Of a stretch of 15,787 nucleotides of DNA, positions 1 through 5,666 are shown one piece after another. This DNA is from VAUL01 sp964603155 (GTDB taxonomy: Bacteria > Desulfobacterota > Desulfuromonadia > Desulfuromonadales > BM103). The notes beneath the pieces are model-generated. The model was given only the letters and a program-made list of their open reading frames with translations, was not told the origin of the DNA and searched no databases. The stretch covers positions 1-15,787 of the forward strand of contig CAZRTZ010000061.1 of the NCBI GenBank assembly GCA_964603155.1, read 5' to 3'. The translations under genes were made by a program, and so were the position numbers. The number at the start of each line of letters is the position of its first letter. Position 1 is the first letter of the stretch.

Positions 1-186
1 CGTTTACTCATCAACCCCGCCAAAATGGGTGTGACCACTCACTTAGCAAAAGGAAGGTCGCCCAGTCAAGAAAAATCAAAACATCCCCGGAGACGCCCAG
101 CCCCGGACCTGCCCCGGAGTCCTTCCCTCGGACCAGAGAACAATTCCCGTCAAATATATTGTTTCCAGATCCTTGCTGGACGTTGC

Positions 187-206
187 AATCAAGCCCTCGC
201 TTGATT
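187..206. other. Perfect 8-bp hairpin upstream of terminator
   Basis: AATCAAGC (187-194) and GCTTGATT (199-206) are perfectly complementary around a CCTC tetraloop. No T-tract follows on the plus strand, so by itself it is not an intrinsic terminator. It sits 25 bases upstream of a second, terminator-type hairpin. That arrangement would fit the structured 3' end of an RNA, but the role is inferred only from the pairing. Confidence 0.5.
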
Positions 207-231
207 CTCAAATCCCCTGAATAATGAGAAG

Positions 232-262
232 GCCCCGGTCTGATGGACCGGGGCTTTTCTTC
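232..262 (+). terminator. Rho-independent terminator
   Basis: A 9-bp perfect GC-rich stem, GCCCCGGTC (232-240) with GACCGGGGC (246-254), closes on the 5-nt loop TGATG and is followed directly by TTTTCTTCC. This is a textbook intrinsic terminator for a plus-strand transcript arriving from the left. Read on the minus strand the tail is CTTCTCATTATT, with less T, so it could only weakly serve the convergent SGNH gene. Confidence 0.85.
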
Positions 263-330
263 CTGTCAAAGATTATCATCACAAAATTACAACACGATAT
301 GTTGCCGGCTTGCCGTTATCCCAGCCGGTT

Positions 331-1506
331 TCAATAGATGGCGGTAACGCGCGGTCCTGCCGGCGAGGGGGCGGGGCTGCCGGCTAGGTACTGCCGGTAA
401 TTGTCGAGGATGGCGGTCAGCAGTTTTTCACCCATGAGCACATAGCCGTCCGAGCTGAAGTGGATGCGGTCGGGTCGAGCCAGGCCGGCGCGCAGCCAGG
501 CGGTCATCGAGCCGGTGCCGCCCATTGCCGTAAGGAAATCCCAGGCTGCCAGGTCGTTGTGGTCGGCATAATCGAGGATGGCGCGCTGCAGCGTGACGAT
601 GTGCGGGTTGCTGGTGCCGCGCATGAAGGCGTCAGGGGGGGACATCAGCAGGATTTCGCTTTCCGGAGCCGCCGTGAGCACGACCCTCACGAGGCTGTCG
701 ATAGCCTCTAAGGCACTCTCGTAGCTCAATTTGCCAAAGGCATCGTTGGTGCCGAGGGTGACGATGACGATGTCAGGCTGGTAGTTGCGCAGTTGGGTGA
801 CCAGGGCCGGCTGCTGGGCGTACCAGCTGAAGGTCTTGCCGTTGACGCCATAGGAGAAATAGCGGATGCCCGTGCCGTCCGATGATTCGGGGAGGGCATT
901 GATGGTGTAGCAGCTGTTGCCTGCTCCGGCCAGCGTCGCACTGACCGGCTTGACCGGGAAGATGGGGCGACGGGTGACGGTGATTGACGGTTTGGGCGGC
1001 TGTGCCGGCGGCGCCGCTGGTTTTTTGGCAGCTTTCTTTTTCTTAGGCTTTTCCACCGGGAAGCAGAAGGCGCCGCCGAGGGAGCCGAATTCGCTCTGCA
1101 GGCCGGCGGCGACGGTGCGCGCGAACGAATCGGAGCGCACATGGGAGTCGCCGATGTGAAAGACCGTGACCTTCTGCAACCCCCCCTGCTGGAGGAGATG
1201 CAGCTTGTCGAAAAAGCGCTGCAACCCCTTGTTGTTGAGCAGCACCGCACGCGTACTTTCCGAGGGCAGTACCGTTGGGGCACTCGCTGCCGGTGGATTT
1301 GCCTCGGCCTCCGCCGGGGACGTCATGAACAGTTCGCAGCTGGCGTCGGCCGATGGCCGGTTGGTGAAGAGCAACGTCCCCGACGGGTCGGTGCAGCGGT
1401 AAACCGAGGTGCCAGCTATGACCTCCCGCGAGCCGCCTGCCGGCAAACCGACAAGCAGCGCACTGGCGAGCAGGGCGATGACTGCTCGTCTCACGCTGCG
1501 GTTCAC
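331..1506 (-). CDS. Secreted SGNH/GDSL hydrolase with DUF4124-like N-terminus
   Basis: A 391-residue protein with a Sec-type signal (positive RSVRR, then a hydrophobic core to about residue 23), placing it in the periplasm or envelope. Residues 35-60 (VYRCTDPSGTLLFTN) resemble the small DUF4124 domain. The SGNH esterase fold follows: catalytic Ser in GDSH (119-122), GTND (252-255), and the Asp/His pair in DRIHFSSDG (D346, H349). Between the first two blocks lies a Lys/Ala/Pro-rich insert, about 153-174. The start is GTG at 1506, whose GTGA overlaps the stop of the upstream acyltransferase gene by 4 nt, so translation is probably coupled. Family knowledge: such enzymes remove or transfer acyl groups on glycans. 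The pairing suggests acetyl handling on the same polymer as the acyltransferase. Substrate is unknown. Confidence 0.85.
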   Translation of the reverse strand: MNRSVRRAVIALLASALLVGLPAGGSREVIAGTSVYRCTDPSGTLLFTNRPSADASCELFMTSPAEAEANPPAASAPTVLPSESTRAVLLNNKGLQRFFDKLHLLQQGGLQKVTVFHIGDSHVRSDSFARTVAAGLQSEFGSLGGAFCFPVEKPKKKKAAKKPAAPPAQPPKPSITVTRRPIFPVKPVSATLAGAGNSCYTINALPESSDGTGIRYFSYGVNGKTFSWYAQQPALVTQLRNYQPDIVIVTLGTNDAFGKLSYESALEAIDSLVRVVLTAAPESEILLMSPPDAFMRGTSNPHIVTLQRAILDYADHNDLAAWDFLTAMGGTGSMTAWLRAGLARPDRIHFSSDGYVLMGEKLLTAILDNYRQYLAGSPAPSPAGPRVTAIY

Positions 1507-3617
1507 TGGGCCCTCCCGGGCGCCTGGCGCTCCGGTTCTGTCGTAGATGCACCCGGAAGAAGCTGCGTCAGCCTGACCGGGATTTGCTCCACGGCAGCGG
1601 GGGTTGTGGGCTGAGTTGTGACCGGAGCCGCTGCCGGCGGGGGTTCCGGCGCCGGGGCGGTCTGGTCGACGGAAAGCTTTGCCGGCGGGCCGTACTCTGC
1701 CTCGACAGGCGGGGCAAGCGCCAGGCGGATCTGCTCGTAAATCGATGTGGCATAGAAGTCGGCGCCGCTTTGCCGGAGGTGAGTCCGGTCGGTGTAGAAC
1801 AGCTCCGGATGCGCGGCAGCGATTTCCTCCCAGTCGAACAGGCGGGCGTTGGCGAGGGTGCCGACGTAGCGGGCGAGGGCGGAGTTGACGGTATCGCAGC
1901 TCGCAGCCTTGTCCGATTTGACGGTCAGAAACAGGACCAGGCGGCGATCCGCCAGCAGAGTCGCGAGGCGGGCGAACCTGGCTTCATCGATATGGCTGTT
2001 GTTGGTCCCCAAGTGAATGACCACCACCTCGCCCAGGGATCCGGCCTTTTTCAACTCTTCGAGGATCGCATAGCCACGGTCGAAAGAGCGGGATTCCTCG
2101 GCGTCGATGTGAATCCTCACCTGGTCGCCGCTGCCGTGTGCCTGTTTCATGAGTGCGATGGCGGCGCCTTTCATCACTGAATCGCCTACGGCCGTGATCG
2201 TGACCGCCTCGCCGATGAGCGGATTGGTCGCGGGGAGGGGCTCGGGACGGGCAACCGCCTCGTTGCGGGATTTCGCGACGACTGCGGGCGGTGCAACCGG
2301 CGGAGGCGGACCGATGCTGGCAATGTCGTGCGCGACCCGGTTGCGGTCCAGGGCCACGGCATTGAGGCGCAGCGACTCAGCCACCTCATCGACGTACGGC
2401 GGCTGCCCGGCAAGGATGGCGCCGGACCAGGCCAGGGTCACGGTCAGCGCAGTGGCGGTTGAGACACAGGCCAGCCGGCGCATTTTCATGAAGAAACCAT
2501 CGCAGGCGGAGAACAGGCCGCTCAACTTCCCCTGGCGAATCGGCGTCTCCAGACAGCGGTAGCTGATGTCGGCGACCAGCAGCGACACCACGATCCGCGC
2601 CGCGATCCAGAACGGCTCCGATTCGCCGGGGGCGAGCAGGCGGAATACCGGCCAATGCCAGAGATAGATGCCGTAGGAACGCTGGCCGATGTACTCCAGG
2701 GGCCTCCAGGAGAGGAGGGCCTGGAAGGGCGATTGTTCGGTTCTGATCAGCGCGACGATCACCAACAGGGTCAGGACATCGACGAGGAGAAATCCCTGCT
2801 GGTAGAGAAACAGGTCGAGCGCGTCAAGCCTGGAACAGCACGCGAGCAGCCCGCAAAGGGCAAGGAACCCCGCAACGCCGGAGAGAACGGCACGCCAGCC
2901 GTGCAATACGGTCTTCCAGTCGGTCATCGCCAGCATCGCCCCGACGAGAATGCCGGCTGCGCGGGTATCGGTCCCCAGGTAGATGCGGTTGAGACGTTCG
3001 AGATAGCCATCCTGGGCCGGATCGCACTGCAGGACCAGGGACTGGGCTGTTGCCAGTGACGCGGCGAAGAGCACGATCGTGATCAACAGCAGCGGTCGGG
3101 AGTTCCCCCGTGACAGCCGTAGGGTGCCGGCAACCAGCAGCGGCCAGACCAGATAGAATTGCTCTTCCACGGCCAGCGACCAGATGTGTCGCAGGAGCGG
3201 CAGCCCCTGGTCGGCAAAGTAGGAGCTGCCTGAATAGATCTGGTACCAGTTCTCCAGGTAAAAAAGGGAGGCGACGATGTCGCCGCGGAACTGCGCCGCT
3301 TTATCGCCGAGCACGAAGGCGCCCAGCAGCGCGACGAAAATGAGCACCGCAAAGAGCGCAGGCAGGAGGCGCAGAAAGCGTCGCTGCCAGAAGCGGCCTA
3401 GATCGATGGCGCCATGTGCTTGCGCCGCTTCGTTGAGAAGCAGTCCGGTGATGAGAAAACCACTGATGACAAAGAAAATCTCGACGCCGAGATAGCCGCC
3501 GATCATCACCTCGAGATGCGCGTGATAGAGCAGGACGACCAGGACCGAAATGCCGCGCAGCCCATCAAGCCCGGGGATATGGCCAAATTTGTGATTCGCC
3601 GAGGTCGCTGCGCTCAT
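1503..3617 (-). CDS. OatA-like O-acyltransferase fused to SGNH domain
   Basis: A 704-residue protein. Residues 12-360 form the polytopic acyltransferase-3 domain, with GLDGLRG (16-22), catalytic-type His in YHAH (31-34), FFVISGF and the WSLAVEEQFYLVWP signature (146-159), and SYGIYLWHWPVF near 314-325. A last membrane span at about 381-404 leads to a Pro-rich linker and a periplasmic SGNH domain with GDS (478-480), GTNN (537-540) and DRTH (D610, H613). A Pro/Ala/Thr-rich tail runs from 636. This is the OatA architecture: the membrane part passes an acyl group across the membrane and the SGNH part attaches it to a glycan, in OatA to MurNAc of peptidoglycan. O-antigen or exopolysaccharide is an alternative acceptor. 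ATG at 3617 has no clear Shine-Dalgarno sequence, but translation from FGHIPGLDG onward fits the family. Confidence 0.9.
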   Translation of the reverse strand: MSAATSANHKFGHIPGLDGLRGISVLVVLLYHAHLEVMIGGYLGVEIFFVISGFLITGLLLNEAAQAHGAIDLGRFWQRRFLRLLPALFAVLIFVALLGAFVLGDKAAQFRGDIVASLFYLENWYQIYSGSSYFADQGLPLLRHIWSLAVEEQFYLVWPLLVAGTLRLSRGNSRPLLLITIVLFAASLATAQSLVLQCDPAQDGYLERLNRIYLGTDTRAAGILVGAMLAMTDWKTVLHGWRAVLSGVAGFLALCGLLACCSRLDALDLFLYQQGFLLVDVLTLLVIVALIRTEQSPFQALLSWRPLEYIGQRSYGIYLWHWPVFRLLAPGESEPFWIAARIVVSLLVADISYRCLETPIRQGKLSGLFSACDGFFMKMRRLACVSTATALTVTLAWSGAILAGQPPYVDEVAESLRLNAVALDRNRVAHDIASIGPPPPVAPPAVVAKSRNEAVARPEPLPATNPLIGEAVTITAVGDSVMKGAAIALMKQAHGSGDQVRIHIDAEESRSFDRGYAILEELKKAGSLGEVVVIHLGTNNSHIDEARFARLATLLADRRLVLFLTVKSDKAASCDTVNSALARYVGTLANARLFDWEEIAAAHPELFYTDRTHLRQSGADFYATSIYEQIRLALAPPVEAEYGPPAKLSVDQTAPAPEPPPAAAPVTTQPTTPAAVEQIPVRLTQLLPGASTTEPERQAPGRAQ

Positions 3618-3643
3618 CGCCGTGTTAATTGTGTTCTGGGAAA

Positions 3644-3678
3644 ACAGCCATAAACCCCGGAATGGAGCCCATGGCTGT
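3644..3678. repeat. Inverted repeat in acyltransferase leader
   Basis: ACAGCCAT (3644-3651) and ATGGCTGT (3671-3678) form a perfect 8-bp dyad with a 19-nt spacer, 27 bases upstream of the acyltransferase start. On the minus strand the dyad begins inside a consensus-like TTGACA and is followed by TTTTCCC. It could be an operator over the acyltransferase promoter, or a weak terminator for the upstream Bax-like gene. The inner AGCC-ATG-GGCT palindrome offers a competing fold. The sequence does not decide between these. Confidence 0.4.
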
Positions 3679-3779
3679 CAAGGTGAGCTGGAAACGACAT
3701 TTCTCCCCCCTGTTTCCCGTTTGCCAATCAATAAATTACTGCTCTTTGCTACTCTGTTCAAGCAGGAAAAAGGCGGGAC

Positions 3780-4832
3780 TCAGCGCAGGTTTGCCGATGA
3801 GGTGGACTGGCGGATTCTGAGGGAACCTTCGGCAGCTTCGGCACGGCTCGCCAGCAGTTCGGCGACGGTGGGGATGAAGACCGGGGTGGCAGTTGAGGCC
3901 GTGGCGCGCAGAGTGGAGGCGTTGGCCTTGGCCAGGTCGTTGTCGCGGATGATCGAGCGCACATAGGCGATATAGTGGCCGTTGCGTTCGGAATAGGCAT
4001 CCAGTCCGGCAGCCAGGGCGGTACAGTCGAGTTTGCTGCCGCTACGGCGCAGGCGGGCGCGGACTTCTCGCAACTCCCGATAGGCATTGTGAGTGTTGAG
4101 GTTGCGCATGTAGCTGCGGACTGAGGCAAACAGGGTGCCGAAGCGCTTGACTTCGTAGGTTTCCCCCGCGGTTCGTTGCGTAGGGACGATGCCGTTGCCG
4201 GTGCGATAGGTGCGCTGGCCGAACAGGTTGTTCCCCTCACGCGCAAAGCGTGACGTTCCCCATCCTGATTCGGTGGCGGCCTGGGCCAAAACCAGGGAGG
4301 GGGGGAGGATGTCGATCCGGTGCAGCAGCAGGGCCCGGAGACGGCGGTCGGTCAAAGGTTTGCCGCTGATCTTGTAATAGTCGGCAATCTCTTCCAGGCG
4401 CTGCTGTTCGAAGGCGGTCAGCTCACCCCGGTCAAAGCGATCGAGCAGCGTCTCGGCTTCCAGCCGTTCGGCGGCAATCGCCTGGTTGGCCAGCAGGACC
4501 ATCGGCAGCAGGCTGAGCAGGAACGACTGCTTCTTCTCTTCGGCGTTGACACGTCGATTGAGGTCTTCAGGAAAGCGGGTGACGATAAACGGCGGGACGC
4601 CCTTGTCCAACTGCTCCCAGGAGTAGTTGTGCGATTTGAAGAAGCTCTGGAGTTCTTCGAGGTCGGTCGGTTCGACAATCTGTACGGTGGCGGTTGCTGA
4701 CTTCTGGGGGGGGAGGGGGGAGGACTGCTGACAACCGGCCAGCAAGAGACCGGAGGAGAGCAGAATTCCGGCCAACCAGTAAGGTAACCCCGCGAAGGGA
4801 CTGCGTTTTGCACTTCTATTTTGCAGCAACAT
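3780..4832 (-). CDS. Bax-like glucosaminidase lipoprotein
   Basis: About 350 residues from the ATG at 4832. A GTG 18 bases further out is possible, but the ATG gives a cleaner lipoprotein signal: NRSAKR, hydrophobic stretch, then lipobox LAGC with Cys34. A Ser/Pro-rich linker follows. The C-terminal half carries the glucosaminidase (GH73/Bax) domain: LAQAATESGWGTS with catalytic-type Glu188, then FAREGNNLFGQ and the RFGTLFASVRSYMRNLNTH segment typical of E. coli Bax-type proteins. These cleave beta-N-acetylglucosaminyl bonds in peptidoglycan. The protein should sit lipid-anchored in the periplasm. It precedes an OatA-like O-acyltransferase on the same strand (gap 162 bases), consistent with a cell-wall remodelling theme. 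Whether it shares a transcript with that gene is open. Confidence 0.85.
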   Translation of the reverse strand: MLLQNRSAKRSPFAGLPYWLAGILLSSGLLLAGCQQSSPLPPQKSATATVQIVEPTDLEELQSFFKSHNYSWEQLDKGVPPFIVTRFPEDLNRRVNAEEKKQSFLLSLLPMVLLANQAIAAERLEAETLLDRFDRGELTAFEQQRLEEIADYYKISGKPLTDRRLRALLLHRIDILPPSLVLAQAATESGWGTSRFAREGNNLFGQRTYRTGNGIVPTQRTAGETYEVKRFGTLFASVRSYMRNLNTHNAYRELREVRARLRRSGSKLDCTALAAGLDAYSERNGHYIAYVRSIIRDNDLAKANASTLRATASTATPVFIPTVAELLASRAEAAEGSLRIRQSTSSANLR

Positions 4833-4884
4833 CGGCGCGGACCCTAGCACAGTATTTTTTCATGAGCAAGAAAAAAATGCATGT

Positions 4885-4911
4885 TTGACGCGGTTGTTCG
4901 CTGTATATAGT
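4885..4911 (+). promoter_or_regulatory. Possible sigma-70 type promoter toward maf
   Basis: TTGACG (4885-4890) is 5/6 to the -35 consensus and TATAGT (4906-4911) is 5/6 to the -10 consensus. The 15-nt spacer is shorter than ideal. It lies in the divergent gap between the Bax-like gene and maf, about 140 bases upstream of the maf start. A second TATAGT at 4936-4941 lacks a matching -35. The call rests on consensus matching by eye only. Confidence 0.35.
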
Positions 4912-4947
4912 GCATGATTCGCATCACATACTACATATAGTGATTCG
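4905..4947. repeat. Imperfect direct repeat in divergent promoter region
   Basis: ATATAGTG-CATG-ATTCG (4905-4921) recurs as ATATAGTG-ATTCG (4935-4947) with the central CATG missing. Start-to-start distance is 30 bases, close to three helical turns. It overlaps the possible promoter -10 element. It may be a tandem regulator site or a simple local duplication. Confidence 0.45.
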
Positions 4948-4995
4948 ACGCTGTCGGGTGGTTCGGGCAGCGCACCTGCTGCGCCATCATTGCAA

Positions 4996-5016
4996 TTTAA
5001 CCGGCAGTGGGTTAAA
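4996..5016. promoter_or_regulatory. Operator-like dyad upstream of maf
   Basis: TTTAACC (4996-5002) and GGTTAAA (5010-5016) form a perfect 7-bp inverted repeat with a 7-nt spacer, 33 bases before the maf ATG. Half-site centres are 14 bases apart. A smaller hairpin, GCGCA-CCTGC-TGCGC (4970-4984), lies just upstream. Both could be protein-binding sites or leader-RNA stems. No known regulator motif was recognised. Confidence 0.4.
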
Positions 5017-5049
5017 ACGTGAGGGCCTCGACCCCCTGGAGTTTCATCC

Positions 5050-5631
5050 ATGCGCACGATCGTTCTGGCCTCTACCAGCCCCTATCGCCTGAAACTGCTG
5101 CGTCAGCTGGATCTTCAGTTTCATGTGGCGGCGCCGCTTTTCAAGGAGCAGCTCGACCAGAGCGTATCTCCCGAGCTGCTGGTGCGTCATCAGGCGCTGC
5201 AAAAGGCCAAAAGCCTGGGCGAGCGGTATCCCGACGCCCTGATCATCGGTGCCGATCAGGCCTTTGTCGACTCTCGGCACCGGGTGCTCGGCAAACCGGG
5301 GAGCAGTGAGCAGGCTGTTGCCCAACTGTTGGAAATGCAGGGACGCTCCCATGTTTTTTATACCGGCGTGGCTCTGTTTGACAGCGCCAGCGGCGCCTAC
5401 CAGGCCACCTGCGAGACCTTTACCGTAACCCTGCGGCCGTTGACAGAAAATCAGATTCGCAGTTACGTCGCTCGCGAAAATCCGGTCGACTGCGCCGGAT
5501 CTTTCAAGGTCGAGGGACTGGGGATCGCCCTGATGGAGAAGATGGAAGGGGCCGACTACACCACCCTCATCGGTCTGCCGCTGATCCGTCTCATCGACAT
5601 GCTCAGGCAGTTCGACGTCGCCGTCCTCTAG
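5050..5631 (+). CDS. maf: Maf family nucleotide pyrophosphatase, YceF type
   Basis: A 193-residue cytosolic protein of normal Maf length. The N-terminal LASTSPYR (6-13) is the phosphate-binding signature, GADQ (67-70) holds the catalytic-type Asp69, and FYTG, DCAGSFKVEG (147-156) and TTLIGLPL (171-178) complete the family pattern. The C-terminal half resembles E. coli YceF, which hydrolyses m7GTP, more than the dTTP/UTP-acting YhdE group, where the motif differs. It therefore probably removes modified nucleotides before they enter RNA or DNA. The start is supported by GGAG eight bases upstream. It opens the plus-strand gene run and lies 35 bases before dnaE. Its leader carries the dyad and direct repeats described separately. 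Confidence 0.9.
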   Translation: MRTIVLASTSPYRLKLLRQLDLQFHVAAPLFKEQLDQSVSPELLVRHQALQKAKSLGERYPDALIIGADQAFVDSRHRVLGKPGSSEQAVAQLLEMQGRSHVFYTGVALFDSASGAYQATCETFTVTLRPLTENQIRSYVARENPVDCAGSFKVEGLGIALMEKMEGADYTTLIGLPLIRLIDMLRQFDVAVL

Positions 5632-5633
5632 CC

Positions 5634-5659
5634 CTCAACCTTAATCTCAACCTCAACCT
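5634..5659 (+). repeat. CTCAACCT pyrimidine repeat before dnaE
   Basis: CTCAACCT (5634-5641), a TAAT spacer, then CTCAACCTCAACCT (5646-5659) fill almost the whole maf-dnaE gap. The sequence is pyrimidine-rich, so no purine-rich ribosome site precedes the dnaE ATG at 5667. A related sequence in the opposite orientation lies at 11011-11026. Confidence 0.6.
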
Positions 5660-5666
5660 GATCCTA

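Larger units (their letters stand above)
1..330. other. Left-edge stretch without a recognised gene
   Basis: No protein family is recognisable in any frame. Two plus-strand frames stay open for about 65-75 codons from the left edge. One stops at 202-204. The other stops at 222-224, seven bases before a terminator stem, but has no ATG and no familiar motif. The visible structure is a perfect hairpin at 187-206, an intrinsic terminator at 232-262, and three CCCCGGA copies at 85-91, 101-107 and 112-118. The stretch could be the 3' end or 3' UTR of a gene outside the window, or a small non-coding RNA. Nothing clear is seen between 263 and 330 beyond a weak CCGGCT/AGCCGG dyad just past the stop of the minus-strand gene. 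Confidence 0.5.

Noticed and set aside
11..211. 66-codon minus-strand open frame and open plus-strand frames at the left edge
   Set aside because: No motif and no clear ribosome site. Several frames are open at once in this short stretch, so none is favoured as coding.
4833..4850. GTG start six codons upstream for the Bax-like gene
   Set aside because: The ATG at 4832 gives a standard lipoprotein signal peptide. The extension adds only non-characteristic residues.
4841..4869. Minus-strand TTGCTC-N17-TAGGGT as promoter of the Bax-like gene
   Set aside because: The spacing is right but the -10 matches only 3 of 6 bases and would give an almost leaderless transcript. The support is too weak to list as a feature.
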